A stretch of 64,000 nt of DNA from Streptomyces sp. NBC_00513 (GTDB taxonomy: Bacteria; Actinomycetota; Actinomycetes; Streptomycetales; Streptomycetaceae), in the NCBI RefSeq assembly GCF_041431415.1, contig NZ_CP107845.1, positions 4,712,001 to 4,776,000 of the forward strand, in the 5' to 3' direction. Below are positions 8,882 through 20,197 of this stretch, one piece after another (the first letter of the stretch is position 1; each line of letters begins with the position of its first letter). The position numbers and the translations under genes are program-made. A model generated the notes under the pieces. That model worked only from the letters and a program-made list of their open reading frames with translations. It searched no databases and had not been told where the DNA came from.

Positions 8882-8896
8882 TCGCCGGAATAGTGT
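8867..8896 (+). promoter_or_regulatory. groES promoter: predicted housekeeping-type promoter of groES-groEL1
   Basis: TTGACC at 8867-8872, an 18-base spacer and TAGTGT at 8891-8896 fit the Streptomyces major sigma-factor consensus. The -35 lies inside the first CIRCE element and transcription would start just before the second. Confidence 0.75.
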
Positions 8897-8901
8897 CGCA
8901 C

Positions 8902-8928
8902 CTGGCACTCGCCCCTGGTGAGTGCCAA
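8902..8928 (+). promoter_or_regulatory. CIRCE operator 2 (HrcA site) upstream of groES
   Basis: CTGGCACTC, nine bases, GAGTGCCAA: an almost symmetrical variant of CIRCE just downstream of the predicted -10. Repressor here and on the upstream copy would bracket the promoter. Confidence 0.88.
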
Positions 8929-9024
8929 CACAGCGACAGGCAGGTCCGGCACCCGCGACGACGGATCGACCTGGTCGCCACCTCAGACAGTTAACCCCGG
9001 ATCTCCGAAGGGGGAGGTCGGATC

Positions 9025-9333
9025 GTGACGACCACCAGCTCCAAGGTTGCCATCAAGCCGCTCGAGGACCGCATCGTGGTCCAGCCGCTCGACGCCGAGC
9101 AGACCACGGCTTCCGGCCTGGTCATCCCGGACACCGCGAAGGAGAAGCCCCAGGAGGGCGTCGTCCTCGCGGTCGGTCCGGGTCGCTTCGAGGACGGCCA
9201 GCGTCTCCCGCTGGACGTCAGCGTCGGCGACATCGTGCTGTACAGCAAGTACGGCGGCACCGAAGTGAAGTACAGCGGCGAGGAGTACCTCGTCCTCTCG
9301 GCTCGCGACGTACTCGCGATCGTCGAGAAGTAA
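9025..9333 (+). CDS. groES: co-chaperonin GroES (Hsp10)
   Basis: 102 residues, the normal length. It forms the heptameric lid of the chaperonin. Visible signatures are [16 protein letters not shown] at the N-terminus, the mobile-loop region [17 protein letters not shown], and [11 protein letters not shown] near the C-terminus. The GTG start at 9025 follows GGGGGAGG by about 8 bases. It lies 145 bp upstream of groEL and shares the CIRCE-controlled promoter. Confidence 0.97.
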   Translation: MTTTSSKVAIKPLEDRIVVQPLDAEQTTASGLVIPDTAKEKPQEGVVLAVGPGRFEDGQRLPLDVSVGDIVLYSKYGGTEVKYSGEEYLVLSARDVLAIVEK

Positions 9334-9469
9334 GTCGAACGAAGCAGGCAAGAGGAGCGATCCTCTTCCTCTTCACCAGTTTTGCTTTGAGCTGCGCCCC
9401 TGGTCACCCCGCTGATTGCCGGGCGGCGAGGGGCGCAGTTCGTTGAACCCGAGTTATCGAGAGGGCTGA

Positions 9470-11107
<1,638 letters not shown>

Positions 11108-11123
11108 GGTTGAGCCGCAGGGT

Positions 11124-11204
11124 GCCCGCCGCTTCGGCGGGCCCCGCTGATCCGAGGGAAGGCCCCGGTCACCACCGCCCAGCGGCGGTGACCGGGGCCT
11201 TCCC
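11124..11204 (+). terminator. terminator hairpins after groEL1
   Basis: A small stem with GCCCGCC/GGCGGGC arms lies at 11124-11142. A long hairpin follows, with an 18-bp stem (arms 11156-11173 and 11187-11204) and a 13-base loop. It sits between groEL1 and the convergent SnoaL-like gene and should work in both directions. Confidence 0.85.
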
Positions 11205-11234
11205 CGTGTCCGGGTCCGACCGGCTTCGGACGGC

Positions 11235-11936
11235 CTACGCGGCGTCGGTCATGCCCATCTGCCGCATGAGGCCCGGCGCGTCGTAGTACCACCAGCCCTC
11301 CGCCACCTGGCCGTTCTCGATGCGGAAGGTCGTGCAGCCCGACATCGTGACTTCCTTCCCGGTCGGCGGGACGCCCATGAACTCGCCCTTCTGGGTGCCG
11401 GTCCAGGTCCACAACGTGGAGACGCAGTCGCCCTCGGCGATCTGACGGTGCAGGTCGAACGAGAAGTCGAACGCGTCGCGCCACATGCCCATCGTCCGCT
11501 TCATGCCCTGCCGACCGTCGCCCGTGCCGGGCGCCGCCATGATGTCGTGGTCGGTGTAGTCGGCCGCGACGCACTCGTCGACGACGCTGAAGTCGCCCTT
11601 CTCCGCGACGTCCTCGAAGATCCGGTTCACGACGAGCTTGTCGAGGTACTCGTTGCGGACCACGTCCAGGTTCATGAACTTCGGCATGCCCTCGCAGAGG
11701 GCCACCATCTCCTGGAACATCCCGTCGGTCTCGGGGAGTCGGGAGTTCCTCATGGCGTCCTCGTACGAGGGGAACTCGACGAGGTCGAGGTAGTGCGTCC
11801 GCGCTTCGCGGTCCCGGCCGATCATGGTGTGCGTGACCGTGCGGCGACCGCTCGCCCGCTGTGCCCAGCGGTCGATGAGGGCGTTCATCTCCTCGAACCG
11901 CGTCGTTTCGTAATCGATTACCTGTACGAATGTCAT
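11235..11936 (-). CDS. two-domain protein: dimeric alpha-beta-barrel-like N-terminus plus SnoaL-like ester cyclase domain
   Basis: 233 residues. Residues 1-105 (FVQVIDYETTRFEEMNALID ... THYLDLVEFPSYEDAM) look like the ferredoxin-like fold of ABM/EthD-type monooxygenase-like proteins. Residues 106-225 (VNRIFEDVAEKGDFSVVDE, YTDHDI, FRIENGQVAEGWWYYD) are a SnoaL/NTF2-like ester cyclase domain with the typical WTGTQKGEFMGVPPTGKEV stretch. SnoaL-like proteins act on small, often aromatic substrates, but many have no known reaction. The start is ATG 11936. A 120-bp gap separates it from the SDR gene on the same strand. The fusion is inferred from sequence pattern only. Confidence 0.7.
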   Translation of the reverse strand: MTFVQVIDYETTRFEEMNALIDRWAQRASGRRTVTHTMIGRDREARTHYLDLVEFPSYEDAMRNSRLPETDGMFQEMVALCEGMPKFMNLDVVRNEYLDKLVVNRIFEDVAEKGDFSVVDECVAADYTDHDIMAAPGTGDGRQGMKRTMGMWRDAFDFSFDLHRQIAEGDCVSTLWTWTGTQKGEFMGVPPTGKEVTMSGCTTFRIENGQVAEGWWYYDAPGLMRQMGMTDAA

Positions 11937-12056
11937 GGCGTCGCCTCCCGCACTGGATGGGACAGGTCCAGTTTAGGGAGATTCCACCCGTTTGGCGGGT
12001 TTGGTTGGTTCGGATGTGTCCCGTGGCGGCGGCCGCCCGCGCCACCGCGCGTCGTA

Positions 12057-12830
12057 CTACTGCGGGCCGTACTTGCGACCCGTACGGGAGGACACGCCGC
12101 CGAGCAGCCCGCGCGGAGTCAGCTTCACCACGCTCATCAGCGCCTTGTAGCGGGGATCCGGGATCGAGACGGTCTTGCCGCGCGCCAGGTCGGCCAGCGC
12201 CGAAGCCACCAGCTTGTCGGCGTCCAGCCAGAGCCAGCCCGGGATGTTGTCCGTGCCCATGCCGGCCCGCTCGTGGAACTCCGTGCGCACGAAGCCCGGG
12301 CACAGCGCCATCAACCGCACCCCGGACCCCGCCAGGTCCCTCGCCGCGCCCTGGGTGAACTGCACGACCCAGGCCTTGCTCGCCCCGTAGGTGCCGCGCG
12401 GCAGGAAGGCGGCGACCGAGGCCACGTTGATCACGCCGCCGCGCCCGCGCGAGCGCATCGACTCGCCGGCGGCCGAGGTCAGCCGCAGCACCGCCTCGAT
12501 GTGCACCTTGACCATGGTCAGCTCGTCGGCCATGGAAACGTCCAGGTAGCGGCCCTTGTTGCCGAAGCCCGCGTTGTTGACCAACAGGTCCACGGGGTGG
12601 GTGCGGTCGCCGAGGCGGGCCTCGACCGCCGCGATGCCCTCGTCGGTGGAGAGGTCCGCCGACAGCACCTCGGCCTCGATGCCGTGGCGGTCGTGCAACT
12701 CGGTGGCCTGCTCCGCGAGTCGCTTGGTGTCGCGGGCCACCAGCACGAGGTTGTGGCCCTGGGCGGCGAGCCGCCGGGCGAAGGCGGCGCCGATGCCCGC
12801 CGTGGATCCCGTAATCAACGCAGTCGTCAT
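12057..12830 (-). CDS. short-chain dehydrogenase/reductase (SDR)
   Basis: 257 residues of a classical SDR: cofactor motif TGSTAGIG (residues 7-14), an ADLSTDE acidic segment, NNAGF near residue 90, catalytic Ser in NVASVAAF and the YGASK Tyr-Lys pair. The spacing after strand 1 and an Arg at the end of strand 2 (VARD) suggest NADP(H). The C-terminal 40 residues (TPRGLLGGVSSRTGRK) are typical of actinobacterial SDRs of unknown substrate. The ATG start at 12830 has no clear ribosome binding site. It is divergent from the LysR-type gene, so that regulator may control it. Confidence 0.85.
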   Translation of the reverse strand: MTTALITGSTAGIGAAFARRLAAQGHNLVLVARDTKRLAEQATELHDRHGIEAEVLSADLSTDEGIAAVEARLGDRTHPVDLLVNNAGFGNKGRYLDVSMADELTMVKVHIEAVLRLTSAAGESMRSRGRGGVINVASVAAFLPRGTYGASKAWVVQFTQGAARDLAGSGVRLMALCPGFVRTEFHERAGMGTDNIPGWLWLDADKLVASALADLARGKTVSIPDPRYKALMSVVKLTPRGLLGGVSSRTGRKYGPQ

Positions 12831-13213
12831 GTGCGCAACCTAGCCGCCGCCGCGGGGCCCTGTCGTCAGGGTCCCGTCCGGTCCGCGAGACCCCGCGTCA
12901 GGGCCCGCCCGCCGCGCCGGAGTTGAGCCGCGTTCCCGTGGAAGCGTGCTCCGGTCCATGTGCGCGCGGGCTCCCGCGCGGTCGGCTCCCTCGCCGCGGC
13001 CGCGCGGAAGCGGAACCCCACCGGCCCGCGCCGCCCCTTCCCCGGTCACCCGCGGGTGCGCACCCCGGTCGGGCCCTCCCGGGGAACCGCTCGACCCGTC
13101 CGGCCCGCCCGGGGCCTCCGGCGCGTCCGGCGCGGAATGCGACCCGGGCGAGGCTCCTCAAAGGGTCCGCCGAACATTGGCCCTACGGTCAAAGATGCCC
13201 TTATGCTCGAAGG
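12831..13213. other. 383-bp divergent intergenic region between the SDR and LysR-type genes
   Basis: There is no convincing gene; the longest open frames lack ribosome binding sites and codon bias. Near the LysR gene, 13177-13192 reads TTGGCCCTACGGTCAA. This is an inverted repeat (TTGGCC, four bases, GGTCAA; one mismatch) centred about 30 bp before the start. The position and T..A symmetry fit an autoregulatory LysR-type binding site, but this is inference. Confidence 0.45.
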
Positions 13214-14113
13214 GTGATCGAAGCACGTCATCTCCGGGTCCTGCGCGCCGTCGCCGGGACCGGCTCCTTCTCCGCCGCCGCCCGCGAGCTGGGCTGCACC
13301 CAACCGGCCGTTTCCCAACAGATGAAGGCGTTGGAGCAGTCCGCCGGCACCCCGCTGCTGATCCGTACGGGCCGGGAGATGCGCCTGACCCAGGCGGGTG
13401 AGGCCCTGGTCCGGCACGCCGCCGGAATCCTCGCCGGCCTGACCGCCGCCGAGGAGGAGGTCGCGGCCATCGCCGGGCTGCGCGCCGGCCGGGTGCGGCT
13501 GGTCTCCTTCCCCAGCGGCAGTTCCACGCTGGTGCCGACCGCGCTGGCGGCCATGCGCGCCGAGCACCCGGGCACCCGGATCTCCCTGGTCGAGGCCGAG
13601 CCGCCGCGTTCGGTCGAGATGCTCCGCGAGGGCGACTGCGACGTGGCGCTGGCCTTCCGGTACGGGGGCTCGTCGACCTCCGCGGCCGAATGGGAGGACC
13701 TCGTGGTGCGCCCGCTGCTCACCGACCGCCTCGTGGGACTGGTCCCCGAGGGGCACCGACTGGCCGGGGCCGAGCGGGTGGGCATGGCGGAACTGGCCGA
13801 CGAGCCCTGGATCGCGGGCTGCCCGCGCTGCCGCCGGCACCTGGTGGAGGTGTGCGAGGACGCGGGTTTCACCCCGCGCATCGACTTCGCCACCGACGAC
13901 TACCCGGCCGTGGTCGGCCTGGTGGGCGCGGGGCTCGGCGTGGCGGTGTTGCCCGAGCTCGCCGTGGAGTCGGTACGGGCCAAGGGCGTGAGCACCGTGG
14001 CGGTGGAGCCCGCCGTGGAGCGGGAGGTCGTGGCGCTGACCCTGACCGACCTGGCGAGGGTCCCGGCGGTGGCGGCGACGCTGACCCAGCTGGAGCGGGC
14101 CGCGACGCGTTGA
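13214..14113 (+). CDS. LysR-type transcriptional regulator
   Basis: 299 residues. An N-terminal winged helix-turn-helix is at residues 3-62 (LRVLRAVAGTGSFSAAAREL, then CTQPAVSQQMKALEQ), followed by a periplasmic-binding-protein-like effector domain from about residue 90. The stretch GCPRCRRHLVEVCEDAG contains three Cys, unusual for the family and perhaps metal- or redox-sensitive. I chose the GTG at 13214 (VIEARHLRVLRAV), since LysR proteins begin right before the helix-turn-helix; the open frame extends about 290 bp upstream without support. Divergent orientation makes the SDR gene the likely target. Confidence 0.88.
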   Translation: MIEARHLRVLRAVAGTGSFSAAARELGCTQPAVSQQMKALEQSAGTPLLIRTGREMRLTQAGEALVRHAAGILAGLTAAEEEVAAIAGLRAGRVRLVSFPSGSSTLVPTALAAMRAEHPGTRISLVEAEPPRSVEMLREGDCDVALAFRYGGSSTSAAEWEDLVVRPLLTDRLVGLVPEGHRLAGAERVGMAELADEPWIAGCPRCRRHLVEVCEDAGFTPRIDFATDDYPAVVGLVGAGLGVAVLPELAVESVRAKGVSTVAVEPAVEREVVALTLTDLARVPAVAATLTQLERAATR

Positions 14114-14279
14114 CGGGCGCCGGCGAGGGCCGGGTGGCCCCCGCCGGGCGGTCCGTCGGGCGCCTGCCGTACGGCGGTACGGCCGGGCGGGTGACGGACC
14201 GGGCCCGGGGGGTCCGTGACGCGCGCGCGAGCGTCACGGATTCGAGGAAACGTTCCTTCGGGCGTTTCGTGCGAACCGG

Positions 14280-14606
14280 CTAGTGCGGTGCGATCGGGCC
14301 GATCGTGCTCGACGCGGGGATCAGGCGGTGCCGGGCTCGACCCATCAGCTCTTCGCGTTCGTCCTCGGTGAGGCCGCCCCACACCCCGTAGGGCTCGCGG
14401 ACGGCGAGGGCGTGCGCGGCGCATTCCGAACGGACCGGGCAGCGCATGCAGACCTCTTTAGCCGAGGCCTCGCGCGCGCTCCTGGCCGCGCCCCGCTCGC
14501 CTTCCGGGTGGAAGAAGAGGGAGCTGTCGACCCCGCGGCAGGCAGCCAGCAGCTGCCAGTCCCAGAGGTCGGCGTTCGGTCCGGGGAGGCGGGAGAAATC
14601 TGCCAT
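14280..14606 (-). CDS. whiD: WhiB-family iron-sulfur regulator WhiD
   Basis: 108 residues. The four cluster-ligand cysteines are Cys23, Cys53, Cys56 and Cys62 (CX2CX5C block), followed by the GVWGG turn (74-78) and a basic C-terminus. From memory, the sequence from MADFSRLPGPNADLWDW onward is nearly that of S. coelicolor WhiD, a 4Fe-4S protein needed for late sporulation. The ATG at 14606 is preceded by AGAGGGA; an upstream in-frame Met at 14660 is unlikely. The gene faces away from bldM, the same arrangement as in other streptomycetes. Confidence 0.93.
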   Translation of the reverse strand: MADFSRLPGPNADLWDWQLLAACRGVDSSLFFHPEGERGAARSAREASAKEVCMRCPVRSECAAHALAVREPYGVWGGLTEDEREELMGRARHRLIPASSTIGPIAPH

Positions 14607-14986
14607 TGGTAGTCCCTCTTGGTGCCGGTACTGAGGCGGATACGGTCCATGTCTCCACACCTACTGTCGGAGTAGATGTAAATATGACTCATTGGGAATC
14701 TAGCCTCAGACACGTGCCAAACGGAAGGAAAGCCGCCAAATAGGGCATAGCTCCAGATGGAGGACAGGCCGCCCGCGCCTCCGACGTCGTGATCGCTTCC
14801 TCACGTAGAGTGCCGAAGGTGTCCGTCTGACCCGTAACTCTTTCGAGTGACCATCGTTGAGAGTGCGAAGGCGGTTGAACCAATAAGTTCTCGGACAGGT
14901 GTCCGGGGGCATCGACCGCACAGGTGACGATACGTACCAGCCTGGAGGCTCAAGGTGACGCGCATCAGCAGCTGCGGAGGGCGGTC
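14607..14986. other. 380-bp whiD-bldM divergent regulatory region
   Basis: No gene. It holds the BldN-type promoter of bldM (14833-14860, listed separately). On the whiD side, 14662-14720 is unusually AT-rich for this genome and includes the small inverted repeat CTACT-GTCGG-AGTAG; it is the likely whiD promoter zone, although I could not assign hexamers. Confidence 0.6.
14833..14860 (+). promoter_or_regulatory. bldMp1: BldN-type (ECF sigma) promoter of bldM
   Basis: CGTAAC at 14833-14838, exactly 16 bases, CGTTGA at 14855-14860. This is the published consensus of the sporulation ECF sigma factor BldN, which drives bldM promoter 1 in S. coelicolor. The start codon lies about 125 bp downstream. 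Confidence 0.9.
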
Positions 14987-15598
14987 ATGACATCCGTCCT
15001 CGTCTGCGACGACTCCCCGCTTGCCCGAGAGGCGCTCCGTCGCGCGGTTGCCACCGTGCCCGGCGTCGAGCGTGTGACGACGGCAGCCAACGGCGAGGAA
15101 GTCCTCCGCCGCTGGGGTGCCGACCGCTCCGATCTGATTCTGATGGATGTACGGATGCCCGGCCTGGGCGGTGTCGAGACGGTCCGTCGGCTGCTCTCGG
15201 CCGACCCCGGTGCCCGCATCATCATGCTGACGGTCGCCGAGGACCTGGACGGCGTGGCCCTCGCGGTCGCCGCCGGCGCCCGGGGATACCTGCACAAGGA
15301 CGCCTCGCGCGCCGAACTGCGGGCCACGGTCACCCAGGCCCTCGCCGACCCCACCTGGCGACTGGCCCCGCGCCGGCTCCGCTCGGCCGAGATGGGCGCC
15401 GCGCCCACGCTCACCGCGCGCGAGATCCAGGTGCTGGAGGGCATGAGCCACGGCCGGTCCAATGCGGAGATCGGGCGAGAGCTCTTCCTCTCCGAGGACA
15501 CGGTCAAGACGCACGCCCGTCGGCTGTTCAAGAAGCTGGGCGCCTCGGACCGGGCGCACGCCGTGGCGCTCGGGTTCCGATGGGGCCTGGTCCGCTGA
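14987..15598 (+). CDS. bldM: orphan response regulator BldM
   Basis: 203 residues, identical in length to BldM. A receiver domain (1-118) carries Asp54 (LILMDVRMPG). A LuxR-type helix-turn-helix (LTAREIQVLEGMSHG ... LFLSEDTVKTHARRLFKKLG) fills residues 140-203. BldM is an atypical regulator needed for aerial hyphae; in S. coelicolor Asp54 is dispensable, and it can heterodimerise with WhiI. No histidine kinase is adjacent. The ATG at 14987 is supported by GGAGG six bases upstream; an in-frame start 63 bp earlier has none. Expression is expected from the BldN promoter. Confidence 0.94.
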   Translation: MTSVLVCDDSPLAREALRRAVATVPGVERVTTAANGEEVLRRWGADRSDLILMDVRMPGLGGVETVRRLLSADPGARIIMLTVAEDLDGVALAVAAGARGYLHKDASRAELRATVTQALADPTWRLAPRRLRSAEMGAAPTLTAREIQVLEGMSHGRSNAEIGRELFLSEDTVKTHARRLFKKLGASDRAHAVALGFRWGLVR

Positions 15599-15772
15599 TC
15601 GCGGACCGTTGAGAGTGTCCCGCCCGGACCCGGTGCGAAACCGGGGATTGGCGGGGCACAATCCGGGGGACGTGTCGCTTCGTGCGCGATGCCGCATCCT
15701 TGAGGGTGTGCCGCATTCTCGAAGATGTGGCCTAGGGACCATTCGGGCCGAGCGGAGGGGAGGGCGCAGGCG

Positions 15773-16492
15773 ATGAGTACTGGCGCACCCGCTCATAACG
15801 CTTCGATGCACAACAAGGACCACGGTGCCGCGAATGCACCCGCGCCAAGGCACCATGGATTGATGCGCGACGACGAGGCCCCGGGGTCACCCGCGGCCAC
15901 AGGCTCCACCGGCACTGCCAAGGGCGGCGGAGCCGGGGCGGTCAGCGCTCTCGTCCGCCGGGCCGTGGACGGCGACGAGCAGGCCACGCACGATCTGCTG
16001 GCCTTCGTCCATCCCCTCGCGATCCGCTACTGCCGCACCCGGCTCTCCCGACTACCGGGTGACGCTCGTCACTTCGTCGAGGACCTCGCGCAGGAGGTCT
16101 GTGTCGCCGTCCTGATGGCGCTGCCGCGCTACCGGGACACCGGACGCCCCTTCGAGGCCTTCGTCTTCGCCATCGCCGCGCACAAGGTCGCCGACCTCCA
16201 GCGGGCCGCCATGCGGCACCCGGGGAGCACGGCGGTCCCGTCGGACGAGATGCCCGAGCGGCCCGACGACTCGCTCGGCCCGGAAGAGCGGGCGCTGCTC
16301 AGCAGCGATGCCGCCTGGGCCAAGAAGCTGCTGGCCAACCTGCCCGAGAACCAGCGCGAACTGCTCGTGCTGCGGGTGGCCGTCGGCCTGACCGCCGAGG
16401 AGACCGGGCAGATGCTCGGGATGTCCCCCGGAGCGGTGCGCGTGGCTCAGCACAGGGCGCTCAGTCGACTCCGGGCACTGGCGGAGCAGTAG
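15773..16492 (+). CDS. shbA: ECF-like RNA polymerase sigma factor ShbA
   Basis: 239 residues. An N-terminal extension of about 60 residues, rich in Ala, His and Gly, precedes sigma region 2 ([15 protein letters not shown] ... [19 protein letters not shown]) and region 4 ([19 protein letters not shown] ... [20 protein letters not shown]). By sequence and position after bldM it is the orthologue of ShbA, reported to drive transcription of the principal sigma gene hrdB. The ATG at 15773 follows GGAGGGGAGGG; the frame is open slightly upstream but has no better signal. Confidence 0.88.
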   Translation: MSTGAPAHNASMHNKDHGAANAPAPRHHGLMRDDEAPGSPAATGSTGTAKGGGAGAVSALVRRAVDGDEQATHDLLAFVHPLAIRYCRTRLSRLPGDARHFVEDLAQEVCVAVLMALPRYRDTGRPFEAFVFAIAAHKVADLQRAAMRHPGSTAVPSDEMPERPDDSLGPEERALLSSDAAWAKKLLANLPENQRELLVLRVAVGLTAEETGQMLGMSPGAVRVAQHRALSRLRALAEQ

Positions 16493-16542
16493 ACCGCCGA
16501 CCGCGGTCCGGGGCAGGGCCCGGCAGCGGAGTCCAGTAGTAG

Positions 16543-18150
<1,608 letters not shown>

Positions 18151-18333
18151 GCGGCCCCCACACACGCGTGAACTGGGCGGTTCCGGTTGATCCGGGGCCG
18201 CCCTTCACCGTTCCCGGACCCGGGGATCGCGTCCGCGCCCGGGTGGAGCGTGTCCGTACGGCGGTCACCGGAACGCGGGCCCCCGGGGTTCGGGGATACT
18301 GGACGGGCAGACCCAGAGGAAAGGCCACCACAC

Positions 18334-19458
18334 GTGACTGAGATCGAGATCGGGCGCGGCAAGCGCGGCCGCAGGGCGTACGCGTTCGACGACATCGCCA
18401 TCGTCCCGAGCCGGCGTACGCGGGACCCGAAGGAGGTCTCGATCGCCTGGCAGATCGACGCGTACCGCTTCGAGCTCCCCTTCCTGGCCGCCCCCATGGA
18501 CTCCGTGGTCTCCCCGCAGACCGCCATCCGCATCGGCGAGCTCGGCGGCCTCGGCGTGCTGAACCTCGAAGGTCTGTGGACCCGGTACGAGGACCCGCAG
18601 CCGCTGCTCGACGAGATCAACGAGCTCGACGAGGAGGCCGCCACCCGCCGCCTCCAGGAGATCTACGCCGCGCCCATCCAGGCCGACCTGATCCGGCAGC
18701 GCATCAAGGAGGTGCGCGACTCGGGCGTCGTCACCGCCGCCGCGCTGTCCCCGCAGCGCACGGCCGAGTTCTCCAAGGTCGTCGTCGACGCCGGCGTGGA
18801 CATCTTCGTGATCCGCGGCACCACGGTGTCCGCCGAGCACGTCTCCGGCGCCGCGGAGCCGCTGAACCTCAAGCAGTTCATCTACGAACTGGACGTCCCG
18901 GTCATCGTCGGCGGCTGCGCCACCTACACCGCGGCCCTGCACCTGATGCGCACCGGCGCGGCCGGCGTGCTGGTGGGCTTCGGCGGCGGCGCCGCGCACA
19001 CCACGCGCAACGTCCTCGGCATCCAGGTCCCGATGGCCACCGCCGTCGCGGACGTGGCCGCAGCCCGCCGCGACTACATGGACGAGTCCGGCGGCCGCTA
19101 CGTGCACGTCATCGCCGACGGCGGCGTGGGCTGGTCGGGCGACATCCCGAAGGCCGTCGCCTGCGGCGCGGACGCCGTGATGATGGGCTCCCCGCTGGCC
19201 CGTGCCACGGACGCGCCCGGCAAGGGCAACCACTGGGGCATGGAGGCCGTCCACGAGGACGTGCCGCGCGGCAAGAAGGTCGACCTCGGCACGGTGGGCA
19301 CCACCGAGGAGATCCTGACCGGCCCGTCGCACTCCCCGGACGGTTCCATGAACATCTTCGGCGCGCTGCGCCGCTCGATGGCCACCACCGGCTACAGCGA
19401 GCTCAAGGAGTTCCAGCGGGTCGAGGTCACCGTCGCGGACTCTCAGCACCGCCGCTGA
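18334..19458 (+). CDS. guaB3: GuaB3-family IMP dehydrogenase-related protein (no CBS domains, no catalytic Cys)
   Basis: 374 residues with the IMPDH/GMP reductase TIM-barrel fold but no CBS insertion (residues run directly from VLNLEGLW to the VTAAALSPQ strand). Where guaB has GPGSICTTR, this protein has GGGAAHTTR, so the position of the nucleophilic Cys is His222. Phosphate-binding strands (VIADGGVGWSGDIPKAVACGADAVMMGSPLA in segments) are preserved. The GuaB3 family is common in actinobacteria; its function is unsettled, and reports of dehydrogenase activity concern cyanobacterial members. The GTG at 18334 (VTEIEIGRGKRGRRAY) matches family starts. It is probably linked to guaB transcription. 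Confidence 0.85.
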   Translation: MTEIEIGRGKRGRRAYAFDDIAIVPSRRTRDPKEVSIAWQIDAYRFELPFLAAPMDSVVSPQTAIRIGELGGLGVLNLEGLWTRYEDPQPLLDEINELDEEAATRRLQEIYAAPIQADLIRQRIKEVRDSGVVTAAALSPQRTAEFSKVVVDAGVDIFVIRGTTVSAEHVSGAAEPLNLKQFIYELDVPVIVGGCATYTAALHLMRTGAAGVLVGFGGGAAHTTRNVLGIQVPMATAVADVAAARRDYMDESGGRYVHVIADGGVGWSGDIPKAVACGADAVMMGSPLARATDAPGKGNHWGMEAVHEDVPRGKKVDLGTVGTTEEILTGPSHSPDGSMNIFGALRRSMATTGYSELKEFQRVEVTVADSQHRR

Positions 19459-19471
19459 CCGACTGCCACGC

Positions 19472-19523
19472 CGTACGCCGGAGGGCCGGCGCCCCGATCG
19501 GGGCGCCGGCCCTCCGGCGTACG
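19472..19523. terminator. perfect 52-bp palindrome between convergent genes
   Basis: Arms 19472-19495 and 19500-19523 are 24 bp each and perfectly complementary. The central four bases are GATC, so the whole 52 bp is an uninterrupted palindrome. It lies in the 77-bp gap between guaB3 and the convergent membrane-protein gene and must act as a bidirectional terminator. Confidence 0.9.
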
Positions 19524-19535
19524 CGGGACCGGGAA

Positions 19536-20009
19536 TCAGTCGCTGACCTTCTTGGCCGCGCCGAAGGCGACGAAGCCGCCGATGCCGAGGAAGAGGTAGT
19601 CCATGGCCTCGGCCGATTCCTTCCAGATGTCGTTCAGACCGCCGATGCCCGGGTCGCTCAGAACGTCCGCGACGCCGATGTGGGCGTAGTCGGCGAGCGC
19701 GAGCGCGATGAAGAACAGCTGGCCGAGGTAGACGGCGCCGATCGAGAGGATCGCGCTGACCACGGGGAGGGCCGGGTTCCTGCCGCCGACCTTGCCGGCG
19801 GCGAGGCCGACGAGGAGCCCGACGCCGACCGCGACGTAGCCGACCTGGCGGTCGATGGCGTTCATGATGCCGCCGTACGCGCCTGCGGCGACCAGGGCGA
19901 CGACGACGGCGGCGAGGATGCCGAGGCCGACGTTGCCGCCGCGCGCCGCGGCGGGAGCGGGGGCGGCGGTGTAGGAATCGGGCGCGGGCGGCTGGAACTG
20001 CTGGCTCAT
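19536..20009 (-). CDS. small four-helix membrane protein of unknown function
   Basis: 157 residues. A soluble N-terminus rich in Pro, Ala and Gln (SQQFQPPAPDSYTAAPAPAA) is followed by hydrophobic segments at about 26-48, 56-76, 82-108 and 135-152. No catalytic motif is visible and I do not recognise a named family. Polar residues between helices 3 and 4 (DPGIGGLNDIWKESAEAMD) suggest an exposed loop. The ATG at 20009 has a GGGGGGATTT leader; a Met nine codons upstream is possible but less supported. It is a monocistronic unit between two terminator-bearing gaps. Confidence 0.75.
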   Translation of the reverse strand: MSQQFQPPAPDSYTAAPAPAAARGGNVGLGILAAVVVALVAAGAYGGIMNAIDRQVGYVAVGVGLLVGLAAGKVGGRNPALPVVSAILSIGAVYLGQLFFIALALADYAHIGVADVLSDPGIGGLNDIWKESAEAMDYLFLGIGGFVAFGAAKKVSD

Positions 20010-20197
20010 GAGAAATCCCCCCAGGGAACACGGCACACGTCTGGGTCAACCGGTGTCCACCGGGGACGTATGTGCGAGATAAGAACGCCGCAGGCTAACA
20101 GCAGGCCCTGACATTCGGCGGGGGATTTATCGGGGGACCCCCGCCCGCCGGCCCCGGAGCGGCCGGCGAGGGCCGCTCCGGGCGTGGCGTGGGGGCG

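Larger units (their letters stand above)
8525..9024. other. 500-bp gap between the response regulator and groES
   Basis: Bases 8525-8850 are GC-rich with no convincing coding frame or ribosome binding site; the open frames there lack the codon bias of neighbouring genes. From 8855 onward lie the two CIRCE operators and the groES promoter, described separately, followed by an untranslated leader of roughly 120 bases. Confidence 0.6.

Noticed and set aside
13203..13220. ATG at 13203 as start of the LysR-type gene
   Set aside because: It is out of frame with the helix-turn-helix; the GTG at 13214 is in frame.
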